Positions 39,638 to 49,329 are shown, numbered from the stretch's first letter. The stretch: 64,000 nucleotides of DNA from Pseudomonadota bacterium (GCA_016713725.1 JADJOO010000006.1:248001-312000); one strand, 5' to 3'. Notes: generated by a model not told the origin, from the letters alone. A program made the numbers and translations.

Positions 39638-41395
39638 ATGTGCAGGATCCTGTTCGCACTCATGGCGGGACTACTTGTGACTTTCCAGTTTGTCCACGCG
39701 ACCGATCTCGCAGCCGGTACCGATGGCATCGCAGCGATCGTCAAGGATTTCGACGCATTCAACCGCGCGCAGGATCCGATTCGTGCAGCCCAGCGCGGCG
39801 ACAAGGAGGCCGCGCGCATCTGGCCGGACAATTCGCCGCCGGCCATCGCTGCACGCAAGGCCGCATACCAGGCTCTTCAGCGTCGACTGCAATCCCTGCC
39901 AGCCAGGGGCCTGGCCGGCGAAGACGACCTCAACCGCCAGTTGCTGCTCGACCGCGTCAGCCTCGCGCTCGATGGCCTCGCTTTCGATGAGGAGCGCATG
40001 CCCTTCATCAGCGGCGACGGCTTCTACACGACGGCGGACTATGCCGCGCTCAACACGGTGCTTGGCGACGAAGCAGCGGCGGACGCCTGGATCGCGCGGC
40101 TCGAGGCACTGCCCGCCTACTACGCGCGCGAGACGGAGAACCTGCGTCGCGGCATCAGGACCGGCATGACGCAACCGCCACGCACGGTCGAGCGCGCCAT
40201 TGCGGACGTGCGCGGGCAGGTTGCCCAGACGGACGACAAGACGCCGCTGCTTGCCCCCTTCCGCAGCGTGCCACAGTCGTTTCCGGCAGACCGGCGCGCG
40301 GTTCTCGAGGCCCGCGCCCGCAGCGTCCTGCACGCGCAGGTACGACCCGCCCAGCAGGCGCTGCTGCATTTCCTGGAGCACGAGTACCTGCCCGCCGCGC
40401 GAGCGGACATTGGCATCGGCAGCGTGCCGCAGGGCAAGGAGTACTACGCGTACCTCGCCCGTCGGCACACGTCGACAGTGAAGACACCGGCCGAGATTCA
40501 TGCGCTCGGCGAAAGTGAAGTGCAGCGCATCCGGGCCCGGATGGACCAGGCCATCGCCAAGGCGGGATTCAAGGGGACATTCCAGGAGTTCCTCGTGTCG
40601 GTGCGCAAGGACCCCCGATTTTATGTCGGCGCGGCCGAGTACGGCGAAAAGTGCAGTGAGGTCGCGAAGCGTGCGGATTTTGCGATGCCGAAGTACTTCG
40701 GAAAGCTGCCGCGCCTCTCCTACGGCGTGCTGCCGATGCCCGCCGGCCTGGAAAGCAGCGCCAATGGCTATCTGCCCGGCGCACCCGAGCAAGGCGTTGC
40801 GGGCATGGTGGTCTACAAGCCCTGGATGGCGGAAAAGATGCCTACCTTCGGCATCCCGGCCTGGGTGCTGCACGAAGGCGTTCCCGGCCACCACCATCAG
40901 ATCTCGCTGAGCCAGGAACTCACGGACTTGCCCGAGTTCCGGCGCGCCGACGACGTGACCGCCTACGTCGAAGGCTGGGGACTGTATTCAGAGTACCTGG
41001 GCGAGGAGATGGGGATCTACCGCGACGCGTACGAACAGTTCGGAAGGCTCTCGCTCGAAATCTGGCGCGCGTGCCGGCTGGTGGTCGACACCGGCATGCA
41101 CGTGATGGGCTGGTCGCGCGAACGGGCGATGGCCTGCCTGCAGGAGAACAGCGCGCTCGCCCCGGCGGAAATCGCGTTCGAGATCGACCGCTACATCGCC
41201 TGGCCCGGCCAGGCACTCGCCTACAAGATCGGCGAGTTGAAAATCATCGAACTCCGCCAGCGGGCAGCAACGCGGCTCGGGGCGAAATTCGACCTGCGCG
41301 AATTCCACGACCTGGTCCTGGGCGCAGGGCCGATGCCGCTCGACCTGCTTGAAGCCCGCGTCGACCGCTGGATCGAGGCGCGGACGGCTCGATGA
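39638..41395 (+). CDS. Exported DUF885-family metallopeptidase-like protein
   Basis: 585 aa. The ATG has GGAGG upstream; a short signal peptide follows (MCRILFALMAGLLVTFQFVHA). DUF885 proteins are M3/M32-like gluzincins; the zinc motif is HEGVPGHHH (about 411-419) with the downstream Glu in VEGWGLYSEYLGEEMG. Other family blocks: KDFDAFNRAQDP, YYAYLARRHTSTVKTPAEIH, and DRYIAWPGQALAYKIGELKI. Probably a periplasmic peptidase or amidase with unknown substrate. The acid-rich C-terminus is complete. Confidence 0.88.
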   Translation: MCRILFALMAGLLVTFQFVHATDLAAGTDGIAAIVKDFDAFNRAQDPIRAAQRGDKEAARIWPDNSPPAIAARKAAYQALQRRLQSLPARGLAGEDDLNRQLLLDRVSLALDGLAFDEERMPFISGDGFYTTADYAALNTVLGDEAAADAWIARLEALPAYYARETENLRRGIRTGMTQPPRTVERAIADVRGQVAQTDDKTPLLAPFRSVPQSFPADRRAVLEARARSVLHAQVRPAQQALLHFLEHEYLPAARADIGIGSVPQGKEYYAYLARRHTSTVKTPAEIHALGESEVQRIRARMDQAIAKAGFKGTFQEFLVSVRKDPRFYVGAAEYGEKCSEVAKRADFAMPKYFGKLPRLSYGVLPMPAGLESSANGYLPGAPEQGVAGMVVYKPWMAEKMPTFGIPAWVLHEGVPGHHHQISLSQELTDLPEFRRADDVTAYVEGWGLYSEYLGEEMGIYRDAYEQFGRLSLEIWRACRLVVDTGMHVMGWSRERAMACLQENSALAPAEIAFEIDRYIAWPGQALAYKIGELKIIELRQRAATRLGAKFDLREFHDLVLGAGPMPLDLLEARVDRWIEARTAR

Positions 41396-41411
41396 GGTCG
41401 ACTCGGCGCAA

Positions 41412-41432
41412 ACGCAGCGGAAGCAGCTGCGT
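41412..41432. terminator. Two-way hairpin between converging genes
   Basis: ACGCAGC-GGAAGCA-GCTGCGT, a perfect 7-bp stem, fills the 36-bp gap between the stops of the DUF885 and DmeF-like genes. It lacks a U-run, so efficiency is uncertain. Confidence 0.45.
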
Positions 41433-42376
41433 CAGCGCTCGAACTCGACCGTGACGTGCACCAGTTCCTCGTGCACGGCAAGTGCCGAGCGCACTTCGGC
41501 GGCATGCATCGCCTGCGCGTGGGCGAGGTGCACGATGCAGGCGTACTTGCCCCGCCCTACGCGCCACACGTGCAGATCGCGAAGTTGCGGTGTGCCAGGC
41601 AATGCAGCGATGACCTCGCGTACTTCCTGCACGACCGGCGAATCCATTTCGGCATCGAGCAGCACGCGACCGGTGTCGCGTAGCAATCCGACCGCCCAGC
41701 GCCCGACCAGCACGGTGCCAACGATCCCCATCACTGGATCGAGCCAGGTCGCACCGAAGTATTTGCCGCCCGCCAGTGCGATGATCGCCAGCACCGAAGT
41801 GGCGGCGTCCGCCACGACGTGGAGGTAGGCCGAGCGCAGGTTCAGGTCGTGATGGTGCGCATGGCCGTCGTTGCCGTGGTCGTGCGCATGATGCCCGTGC
41901 CCATGATGCCGCTTGCCGGAATCGTGCCCGGTCGACAGCAGCCAGGCTGACAGTACATTGACCGCGAGACCGAGGATGGCGACCGGTATGGCCTCGTCGA
42001 AACGGATGGGCGCCGGGTTGAAGAGCCGGGACACGGACTCGATCCCCATGTAGGCGGCGACACCGACCAGGAACACCGCGCTGGTGTAGCCGCCGAGCAC
42101 CTCGATCTTCCACGTGCCGAACGCGAAGCGCGGGTCGTGGGCATGGCGTCGCGCCAGGTAATACGCGCCCGCCGAGACGCCGAGCGCCAGGGCGTGCGAG
42201 CTCATGTGCCAGCCATCGGCCAGCAGCGCCATGGAACCGAGCACGGTGCCTGCGGCAATCTCGATGACCATCATCACCAGCGTGAGCCACATCACCTGGC
42301 GCGTGCGGCGCTCGGCAACCGGATTGCTGGTGTCGAAAACGTGGACGTGCGCGTCGTGACGGCCGGTCGGTGACAT
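41432..42376 (-). CDS. dmeF: CDF-family Co/Ni efflux transporter, DmeF-like
   Basis: 314 aa from the ATG at 42,376; the longer open frame upstream lacks a start site. Cation-diffusion-facilitator with six membrane helices. Helix II carries the metal site LLADGWHMSSH and helix V the second site (LHVVADAATS), i.e. the HxxxD/HxxxD pairs. A His-rich cytoplasmic loop (about 149-175, HHGHGHHAHDHGN core) lies between helices IV and V. C-terminal metal-binding domain LRDLHVWRVGRGKYACIVHL. ERRTRQVMWLTLVMMVIEI and HDPRFAFGTWKIEVLGGY match DmeF proteins, which export Co(II)/Ni(II). No RcnR-like regulator is adjacent. Confidence 0.82.
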   Translation of the reverse strand: MSPTGRHDAHVHVFDTSNPVAERRTRQVMWLTLVMMVIEIAAGTVLGSMALLADGWHMSSHALALGVSAGAYYLARRHAHDPRFAFGTWKIEVLGGYTSAVFLVGVAAYMGIESVSRLFNPAPIRFDEAIPVAILGLAVNVLSAWLLSTGHDSGKRHHGHGHHAHDHGNDGHAHHHDLNLRSAYLHVVADAATSVLAIIALAGGKYFGATWLDPVMGIVGTVLVGRWAVGLLRDTGRVLLDAEMDSPVVQEVREVIAALPGTPQLRDLHVWRVGRGKYACIVHLAHAQAMHAAEVRSALAVHEELVHVTVEFER

Positions 42377-42455
42377 GCTGGAACCCGTGCGATCGCGCGC
42401 CGCCCACGGCAGCGCTGCGAAGCACCGCATTATGCCGCCTTTCCGCCGGGCAACC

Positions 42456-43685
42456 TCAGCCGGAGTTGCCGCCTTGCAGCGCCTTGGCGATCGTCCACTT
42501 GGCGAGCTGGGCCATGTGCACCTCGTCAGGGCCGTCGGCCAGGCGCACGAAGCGCCCGTAGCCGAAGGCCGTCGGTATCGGCGTGTCCTGGCACAACCCC
42601 ATTCCGCCATGCGCCTGCATCGCGCGATCGCAGACGTCCTGGCACATGCGCGGCGCGACGATCTTGATCATCGAGATGAGGTCCGCCGCGCCGCGGTTGC
42701 CCTCGCGATCCATCTTGTCCGCCGCGGCGAGCGTCAGCAGGCGCGCCTGCTCGATCTCGCAGCGTGAACGCGCGATCGCTTCACGCAGACTGCCCTGCTC
42801 GCTCAGCTTGCGGCCGAACGCCACGCGCGAGTCCACTCGCCGGCACATCAGTTCGAGCGCCCGCTGCGCCGCGCCGATGAGACGCATGCAGTGGTGAATG
42901 CGACCGGGGCCGAGCCGGCCCTGCGCGATCTCGAAGCCGCGGCCTTCGCCGAGCAGCAGGTTCGACGCCGGCACGCGCACGCCCTCGAGCGCAACCTCGC
43001 CGTGACCGCTCGGTGAGTGCACTTCGCCGAACACCTTGAGCGGGCGGACGAGGCGCACGCCCGGCGCCCGGCGCGGCACGAGAATCATGGATTGCTGCGA
43101 GTGCTTCGGACCGTCGAAGCGGGTCTTGCCCATGACGATCATGATTTCGCAGTCGGGGTGATAGATGTTGCTCGACCACCATTTGCGGCCCGTCACGACG
43201 TAGTCGTCACCGTCGCGGACGATCGAGCATTCAATGTTGGTCGCGTCGGAAGACGCCACCGCAGGCTCGGTCATCAGGAAAGCCGATCGGATGCGGCCTT
43301 CGAGCAGCGGGGTGAGCCACTGCGCCTGCTGCTCGGCGCTGCCGTAACGCGCCAGCACTTCCATGTTGCCGGTGTCCGGGGCGCCGCAATTGAAGATCGT
43401 CGAGGCCCAGTCGACGCGACCCATGAGTTCCGCGAGCGGTGCGTATTCGAGATTGGTCAGGCCCGGGCTCCACGGCTGGTATTCGTGGGGCAGGAACAGG
43501 TTCCAGAGCCCGGCTTCGAGCGCCCTGGCCTTGAGTCCTTCGACCATGGGCGGGACGACCCAGCGCCTGGCCGGATCCTGCACGAACTCCTCGTATTCCG
43601 CCTCGGCCGGGAAAATGTGCGCCTGCATGAAGTCGTCGACACGACGCATCAACTCGCGCGTGCTGGGGCTGTATTCGAAATCCAT
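42456..43685 (-). CDS. Acyl-CoA dehydrogenase family protein
   Basis: 409 aa. FAD enzyme forming 2-enoyl-CoA. Segments: N-terminal helices (MDFEYSPSTRELMRRVDDFM), FAD/substrate part AFLMTEPAVASSDATNIEC, VVTGRKWWSSNIYHPDCEIM, EVHSPSGHGEVALEGVRVPA, helix bundle GRIHHCMRLIGAAQRALELM, and QAHGGMGLCQDTPIPTAFGY. The pattern is that of the ACAD10/11-like branch rather than classical short-chain enzymes. Divergent from a LysR gene 90 bp away, its probable regulator. Confidence 0.88.
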   Translation of the reverse strand: MDFEYSPSTRELMRRVDDFMQAHIFPAEAEYEEFVQDPARRWVVPPMVEGLKARALEAGLWNLFLPHEYQPWSPGLTNLEYAPLAELMGRVDWASTIFNCGAPDTGNMEVLARYGSAEQQAQWLTPLLEGRIRSAFLMTEPAVASSDATNIECSIVRDGDDYVVTGRKWWSSNIYHPDCEIMIVMGKTRFDGPKHSQQSMILVPRRAPGVRLVRPLKVFGEVHSPSGHGEVALEGVRVPASNLLLGEGRGFEIAQGRLGPGRIHHCMRLIGAAQRALELMCRRVDSRVAFGRKLSEQGSLREAIARSRCEIEQARLLTLAAADKMDREGNRGAADLISMIKIVAPRMCQDVCDRAMQAHGGMGLCQDTPIPTAFGYGRFVRLADGPDEVHMAQLAKWTIAKALQGGNSG

Positions 43686-43757
43686 GACGGGTGCTCCGGG
43701 CCAGGTCCGGCGGCCAGTGTAGGCCTGTCATGACATTTCCATAGTGCAATGTTTTAA

Positions 43758-43771
43758 TGAATAATCATTCA
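43758..43771. promoter_or_regulatory. Candidate LysR-type binding site
   Basis: TGAATAATCATTCA has 5-bp inverted arms around AATC in the gap between the acyl-CoA dehydrogenase and LysR genes, just 4 bp before the LysR ATG. The region (GTTTTAATGAATAATC) is markedly AT-rich against the background. Position suits autorepression. Confidence 0.45.
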
Positions 43772-43775
43772 CATC

Positions 43776-44696
43776 ATGCATCTATCGCGGATCGACCTGA
43801 ACCTGCTCGTGGTCTTCGACACCGTCTTCACGGCGGGCAGCATCACGGCCGCGAGCCGCAAGCTGAACCTGTCACAGCCAGCCGTCAGTCATGCGCTCGC
43901 GCGCTTGCGCGACGTGTTCGGCGAGCCGCTCTTCGAGCGCCAGGGACGCGGGATCGTTCCAACTCCGCTCGCTCGCTCGATTGCGGGACCGGTCCGGGAA
44001 GCGCTCGGCGTGATGGAGCGCACGTTCGGCCAGGCTGCGGGGTTCGAACCGACCACGGCCGAGCGGCACTTCCGCATCGGCCTGCGCGAGGCGCTTGAAC
44101 CCGGCGTGCTGCCCGCGCTGAGCCGGGTCGTCTGTGCCGCGGGACCACGTCTCGGCGTGTCGTCCGCGAGGCACGACCGCCCTCGTCTCGAAACGGACCT
44201 GGCCGCCGGCGAATTCGACGTCGCGCTCGACGTCCTGCTGCCGGCAGCGGACCGCGTGCCGCACGAACGCGTGCTCACCGATCGCCTGGTTGTGATCGCA
44301 CGCAAGGACCATCCACGGCTGCGACGCATGAGGCGCAGCGGCTGGAACCTCGACGCCTACCTTGCGCTCGATCACGTGCAGGTTTCGTCGCGCCGGCGCG
44401 GCGCCTCGCTGGAAGACGTTGCCTTGCAGTCGCTCGGCCAGGCCCGGCGAATCCGGCTGCGCTGCCAGAGTCACGCAGCCGCGTGCGGAGTCGCCGCCAG
44501 CACCGACCTGGTCGCGACGTTGCCGGAGACGTATGCACGCCACGTTCTCGAGCGCGACATGTACCAGGTCGTGGAACTGCCGCTCGCTGGCATCCGCCTC
44601 GAGACGTACATGTACTGGCCAGCGAATGCGGAACGGGATGCGGCCAACCGCTGGCTGCGCGACCAGGTCCGGACCGCACTGCGGAGCCGCCGCTAG
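43776..44696 (+). CDS. LysR-family transcriptional regulator
   Basis: 306 aa. The winged helix-turn-helix is typical: DLNLLVVFDTVFTAGSITAA, then SRKLNLSQPAVSHALARLRD (about 28-48), LFERQGRGIVPT. Substrate-binding domain follows (about 90-300) with FRIGLREALEPGVLPAL and VATLPETYARHVLERD. Divergent from an acyl-CoA dehydrogenase gene, which is its likely target; the inducer is probably an acyl compound. The stop codon overlaps that of the converging acetyltransferase gene by 4 bp (CTAG). Confidence 0.9.
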   Translation: MHLSRIDLNLLVVFDTVFTAGSITAASRKLNLSQPAVSHALARLRDVFGEPLFERQGRGIVPTPLARSIAGPVREALGVMERTFGQAAGFEPTTAERHFRIGLREALEPGVLPALSRVVCAAGPRLGVSSARHDRPRLETDLAAGEFDVALDVLLPAADRVPHERVLTDRLVVIARKDHPRLRRMRRSGWNLDAYLALDHVQVSSRRRGASLEDVALQSLGQARRIRLRCQSHAAACGVAASTDLVATLPETYARHVLERDMYQVVELPLAGIRLETYMYWPANAERDAANRWLRDQVRTALRSRR

Positions 44697-47374
44697 AGCG
44701 CGAGCGTCATCCGCACGAGTTCGGGCTCGTCGGTGTCGGAGCGCGTCGCGAAACCAAGCGACCGCGAGAGGTCGATCATGCGGGTGTTCTCGCGCAGCGT
44801 GATCCCGGTCATCACCTTGAGGCGCCGGTCGCGTGCAATGTCGATCAGGCGCTGGAACAGGCTCCGGGCCACGCCCTTGCCTTGCCACTCGTCACTCACG
44901 ACGATCGCGAACTCGCAGGACTCCTCGTCCGGCAGCGTGATGTACCGGGCCACGCCGATCTGCTGTTCGGCGCCATCCGGCAGGCGCAGGACCACGATCA
45001 GGGCCAACTCGCGGTCGTAATCAATCTGCGTGAATCTGGACAGCATTGCCGGCGAAAGGTCCTGCAGTCCGAACATGAAACGCAGGAACCGTGATTGTTC
45101 TGACAGCCGATGGACGAAGTCCCGCTCGAGTTCAGCGTCCTCCGGTCGGATCGCACGGATCGTCGCCTGTTTTCCGTCCGGCGTGTCGAGCGGATACTCC
45201 AGCGCGCTCGGATACGGGTGGATCGCCATGTGGCGATAGAGCAGCTGCGGTTGGGGCGCGGGCATCACGCCGATGCGCGCATCCACGGCAACGGCACCCC
45301 TGGCAGTCACGATCACCGGGTTGATATCGATCGCACCGACGTCCGGCAGTTCACAAACGATCTCGGACACGCGCAGCAACATGTCCTCGATTGCTTCCTG
45401 CGCGGCGGCCGGCGCTCCGCGCAGCGGCTGCAAGGCCATGCTCGCGCGGGTGCGGCGGATCAGGTCCCGTGCCAGGTACGGATTGAGCGGCGGCAGCGCC
45501 ACGGCGCGATCGCGGATCACCTCGACCATCGTGCCGCCGAGCCCGAAGCTGATCGCCGGGCCAAACACCGGATCGCGCACTGCGCCGATCATCAGTTCGC
45601 GCCCATGCCGCTCGACGTACATCGGCTCGATCAGCACGCCCTCGAGTCTCGCGTCCGGCCGCGCGATGGCGACGTCGCGCAGCATGTTTTCGTAGCCGTC
45701 GTGCACGCTGCGCGCGTCGGTGCGGCCGAGCCGCACGCCACCGACGTCGGTCTTGTGCGCAATGTCGGGCGACAGGATTTTCATCGCCACCGGGAAGCCG
45801 ATCGCCTCGGCCACCTGCACGGCCTCGGCCGCCGAGTACGCTGGACGACTGCGGACGACAGGGATGCCGAACGCTGCCAGCAGTTCTTTGGAATCGGCCG
45901 GGTTGAGCCACTCGTTACCCGCCGTGCGCGCCGCGTCGAGCAGGCGTTGCGCCGTGGCGCGATCGGGTTTCGAGGTCGGCCCGAGCGGCGCTGGAACCTG
46001 CAGCAACTGCTCCTGGTTGGCAGTGAACAGTGCGAGCGCGGCAATGGCGTCGACCGCAGCTTCGGGGGTCTGGAAGGCCGGAACCCGATTCTCAGCGAAA
46101 CGCTGGCGTGCCGCCGTTACCGCCTCGCCCCCCATCCAGCACGTGAAGACCGGCTTGCGCTGGGCCGTGGCCACCGCGATCAGTTCGATTGCAAACTGGT
46201 CCGCATTGGTGAGCGCAAATGGCGTCAGGATTGCGAGCAACGCATCAACATCGCCGTCCTGCAGGCACGTTTGCGCCGCCTGTGCGTAGACCTGTGCGGA
46301 CGCGTCGCCGCGAACGTAGACGGGATTGCCATCCGCAGCACTGGGCGGAAGCAGCACATGCAGCCGCGCGAGCGTCGCGTCGTTCAGCTCGGCCACTGGC
46401 AGCCCCCGATCAACGGCGCGGTCTGCCGCCAGCTGCCCGGGCCCGCCCGCATTTGTCACTATGCCCAGCCTGCGCCCGCGCATCCGCACGCCCGCACCGA
46501 GCGTGCTTGCCGCACTGAACAGCTGGCTGAAATCGCGGATGCGCAGCACGCCGGCGCGACGCATCGCCGCGTCGAAGACATCGTCACCACCCACGAGCGA
46601 GCCCGTGTGGAAGGCGAGGCTGCCACGCCCTTCGAGCGAACGCCCCGCCTTCATGACGACGACGGGCTTCACGCGCGCGGCGGCCCGCAGCGCGCTCATG
46701 AAGCGGCGCGCGTCGCCGACGCCCTCGAGGTAAAGCATGATTCCGTCGGTCGTCCCATCGCGCGCGAGGAAGTCGAGCACGTCGCCAAAGCCGATGTCAT
46801 CACCGACGCCGGTAGAGATCACCGTCGAGAACCCGACGTGACGGGAGCGGGCCCAGTCGAGCGTTGCCGCGCACAGCGCGCTCGACTGCGACACCAGCGC
46901 AAGACGGCCCGGTTTGGGGAGCGCCGCGCCACAGGAGGCATTGAAGCCGTTGTCGGTCCGGATCACACCGAAGCTGTTTGGCCCGAGCAGGCGCAGGCCG
47001 TACCGGCTCGCGACCTGCAGCATCGCCCGCTCCCAGGCTGCGCCTGCCTCGCCACCTTCGCGAAATCCCGCCGATACGATGATTGCCCCGCGCACCCCGC
47101 GCTCGCCGCAGTGCTCGAGCACGGTGGGCAGGGTCGGCGGAGGCGTGGCGATGATCGCGACGTCCACCGCCTGCGGCAGCGAGCGCACGTCTGCATAGGA
47201 TGGCTGGTCGCTGATGGTTGCGTGCCGCGGATTGACGTAAAAGACGGAACCGCGAAAGCCGCCTTCGCGCAGGTTCCGGCACAGGACTTCGCCGATCGAA
47301 CCGGGTGTATCGCTCGCACCGACCACGGCGACTGACGCGGGGCGCAGCACTGCCTCGATGCGTTTCGCGGTCAT
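44693..47374 (-). CDS. Pat/YfiQ-type protein lysine acetyltransferase (acyl-CoA synthetase-GNAT fusion)
   Basis: 893 aa. Domains in order: CoA-binding domain (about 8-130, SVAVVGASDTPGSIGEVL), succinyl-CoA-synthetase-like domains (to about 460, SQSSALCAATLDWAR, VTNAGGPGQLAADRA), ATP-grasp domain (about 480-700, GFPVAMKILSPDIAHKTDVG), and a C-terminal GNAT acetyltransferase (about 735-893, with the acetyl-CoA loop DEWQGKGVARSLFQRLI). The synthetase histidine region is replaced by LGPNSFGV, so ATP-driven synthesis may be lost. Pat proteins acetylate and inactivate AMP-forming acyl-CoA synthetases. Divergent from a deacetylase gene, suggesting a reversible switch. Confidence 0.88.
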   Translation of the reverse strand: MTAKRIEAVLRPASVAVVGASDTPGSIGEVLCRNLREGGFRGSVFYVNPRHATISDQPSYADVRSLPQAVDVAIIATPPPTLPTVLEHCGERGVRGAIIVSAGFREGGEAGAAWERAMLQVASRYGLRLLGPNSFGVIRTDNGFNASCGAALPKPGRLALVSQSSALCAATLDWARSRHVGFSTVISTGVGDDIGFGDVLDFLARDGTTDGIMLYLEGVGDARRFMSALRAAARVKPVVVMKAGRSLEGRGSLAFHTGSLVGGDDVFDAAMRRAGVLRIRDFSQLFSAASTLGAGVRMRGRRLGIVTNAGGPGQLAADRAVDRGLPVAELNDATLARLHVLLPPSAADGNPVYVRGDASAQVYAQAAQTCLQDGDVDALLAILTPFALTNADQFAIELIAVATAQRKPVFTCWMGGEAVTAARQRFAENRVPAFQTPEAAVDAIAALALFTANQEQLLQVPAPLGPTSKPDRATAQRLLDAARTAGNEWLNPADSKELLAAFGIPVVRSRPAYSAAEAVQVAEAIGFPVAMKILSPDIAHKTDVGGVRLGRTDARSVHDGYENMLRDVAIARPDARLEGVLIEPMYVERHGRELMIGAVRDPVFGPAISFGLGGTMVEVIRDRAVALPPLNPYLARDLIRRTRASMALQPLRGAPAAAQEAIEDMLLRVSEIVCELPDVGAIDINPVIVTARGAVAVDARIGVMPAPQPQLLYRHMAIHPYPSALEYPLDTPDGKQATIRAIRPEDAELERDFVHRLSEQSRFLRFMFGLQDLSPAMLSRFTQIDYDRELALIVVLRLPDGAEQQIGVARYITLPDEESCEFAIVVSDEWQGKGVARSLFQRLIDIARDRRLKVMTGITLRENTRMIDLSRSLGFATRSDTDEPELVRMTLAL

Positions 47375-47468
47375 GGCTGAAGTGTACTCCCGGAGGTAAG
47401 CAGGACTCGTAAATGCTAGCCTCCAGCGTTTGCAGGATCATTGCGGGTCACCGCAACCGGAGCCGCCC

Positions 47469-48392
47469 ATGGCAGTCGCCTTCGTGACTCATGCCCACTG
47501 TCGCCTGCATCGCATGGGTGACCACCATCCGGAGCGGCCGGCGCGACTCAACGCGATCGAGGATGAATTGCACGCGCGCGGCCTGTACGACGTGCTGCTG
47601 CATCACGAGGCGCCGCGCGCAAGCGTTGAACAACTGGTCCGCGTGCATCCGCTCGCTTACGTCGAGGACCTTTCGAACCGGTCTCCCGCCGAAGGCCTCG
47701 CTCACATCGATCCCGACACGTGGATGTGCCCGGAAACGTTCGAGGCCGCCTTGCGCGCCGCTGGCGCCAACGTGCTGGCCACGGACCTGGTACTGACGGG
47801 CGCGGCAGCGCGCGCCTTCTGCAGCGTCCGGCCACCCGGTCACCATGCCGAGCGGGCGACGACGATGGGCTTCTGCTTCTTCAACAACGTCGCGGTCGCG
47901 GCGCGCCACGCGCTCGACCACCACGGCCTCGAGCGCGTGGCGATCCTCGATTTCGACGTGCACCTGGGCAACGGCACGGAAGACATCTTCAAGGACGACG
48001 CGCGGGTCCTGCTGTGCTCGTCATACCAGTACCCGCTTTGGCCTGACATGAATCCACCCACGCGGCCTGGACGCATCATCAATTGTCCGTTGCCCCCAGG
48101 CAGTGGCAGCGATGCGTTCCGCGCAGCCGTGCAGCAGCAGTGGCTGCCTGCACTCGAGGCCTTTGCGCCACAACTGCTGCTGATTTCAGCGGGCTTCGAT
48201 GCCCACGGCGCCGACGACATGTCACACCTGCGGTTCACGACGGCCGACTACGCGTGGGTGACGGAAGTCGCCTGCGGCATCGCCGATCGACATGCACGGG
48301 GACGCATCGTCTCGACACTCGAAGGCGGTTACGACCTGCGCTCGCTCGCGGCGAGTGCGGCTGCGCACATCGACAAACTGGTGTTCGCCTGA
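47469..48392 (+). CDS. Histone deacetylase family protein
   Basis: 307 aa. Class II/AcuC-like arginase fold. Zinc-site residues are visible: D163 and H165 in ILDFDVHLGNGTED, the later Asp in ISAGFDAHGADD (about 249), the general-base pair HH125-126 in RPPGHHAE, and the glycine-rich EGGYDLRSLA. In bacteria such enzymes remove acetyl groups from lysines of acyl-CoA synthetases or act on acetylated polyamines. It is 94 bp away from, and divergent to, the Pat-type acetyltransferase gene, which favours the protein-deacetylase role. Confidence 0.88.
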   Translation: MAVAFVTHAHCRLHRMGDHHPERPARLNAIEDELHARGLYDVLLHHEAPRASVEQLVRVHPLAYVEDLSNRSPAEGLAHIDPDTWMCPETFEAALRAAGANVLATDLVLTGAAARAFCSVRPPGHHAERATTMGFCFFNNVAVAARHALDHHGLERVAILDFDVHLGNGTEDIFKDDARVLLCSSYQYPLWPDMNPPTRPGRIINCPLPPGSGSDAFRAAVQQQWLPALEAFAPQLLLISAGFDAHGADDMSHLRFTTADYAWVTEVACGIADRHARGRIVSTLEGGYDLRSLAASAAAHIDKLVFA

Positions 48393-48585
48393 CGCGCGTT
48401 CGTATTCAAATCTGACGCAACACTGGACTCGCGACGCTGCAGCACGCAGAATGCGCGCGAGCGCGTGGGTTTTACTCTGCGCGTTAGCTCCGCCGCGCTG
48501 TTACCACCAAGTCACATCTTGCGGGTTCAGTCCACCAGCGCGGCGGGGCGACCTCCCCTGCACCTGTCGTCGTCGACTTGCCGTT
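48393..48585. other. Intergenic, nothing recognised
   Basis: Region between converging genes. A GCGCGCGAGCGCG stretch followed by TTTT near 48,453-48,475 could fold weakly. No gene or clear terminator seen. Confidence 0.3.
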
Positions 48586-49329
48586 TCAGCGCGCGAGTTC
48601 CGTGAGCCAGGCGGCGAATGCAAGCCATGCGGCCGTGCCCGAAAGCGCGAGTCGGGCTGGCAACGACACAATCAGCGCAAGCCCGCCCCAGCGGGTCACC
48701 GGGTGCAACGTGCCGCGCGTTCGGAAATCCCAGATCGCGAGCGCGACAATGAATAGATACGCGAGCCCGAAGTACGCGAACGGATTCCCGAGCTGCCACA
48801 CGTACGGCCAGCGCGCGAACGCAGCGCCGAGCAGGGCGACCGTCGCCAGCACCATCCAGCGCTTGTGACTCTGCGGATTGGTGCGGTTGGCGATACCCAG
48901 GCCGACGAATGTGCCGAAGATCACGATATCGAACAGCGGCACGACCAGGAACTGCAGCGGCGGCACGGGCACACCGTTGAAGCCGGTCGGTCGGTTGGCG
49001 GCGATCAGCGCACCGGTGACACCGAGGATCACCATCCCTGCTGCGATGACCCCGCCGAGGGCGCCCAGCTTGCGATGCACGTTCGTGCGGCCGACACCTA
49101 TCAGCATGGCCTGGGTCACGAGCAGCACGCACCACGCCGAGAAGAACGCACCGTGCACGTAGAAGATCGGCTCCGAGGGAGCAGGCCACTCGGGAAACAA
49201 AGGTCGCAGGAAGAAGGAGCGCGCGAAGCCAACGTAGGCAACGAGCAGCATTGCGATGGCCATGCCCGTGAAGAAACGTCGTTCGGTGATCCAGCGAGAG
49301 CGAGCGCCGCTGGCGGCGGTGTTTTCCAT
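48586..49329 (-). CDS. Seven-helix membrane protein of unknown function
   Basis: 247 aa from the ATG at 49,329. About seven hydrophobic segments: TGMAIAMLLVAYVGFARSFF, IFYVHGAFFSAWCVLLVTQA, LGALGGVIAAGMVILGVTGA, FLVVPLFDIVIFGTFVGLG, WMVLATVALLGAAFARWPYV, YFGLAYLFIVALAIWDF, and a last one near 218-240. Histidines in the helices (YVHGAFF, NVHRKLG, SHKRWM) recall haem- or quinone-binding membrane proteins, but no family is certain. Monocistronic, facing the deacetylase gene tail to tail. Confidence 0.7.
   Translation of the reverse strand: MENTAASGARSRWITERRFFTGMAIAMLLVAYVGFARSFFLRPLFPEWPAPSEPIFYVHGAFFSAWCVLLVTQAMLIGVGRTNVHRKLGALGGVIAAGMVILGVTGALIAANRPTGFNGVPVPPLQFLVVPLFDIVIFGTFVGLGIANRTNPQSHKRWMVLATVALLGAAFARWPYVWQLGNPFAYFGLAYLFIVALAIWDFRTRGTLHPVTRWGGLALIVSLPARLALSGTAAWLAFAAWLTELAR

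Noticed and set aside
45110..47335. 741-codon plus-strand open frame
   Set aside because: Antisense to the Pat-type gene, Arg/His/Asp-rich without fold-like pattern; a GC-rich shadow frame.
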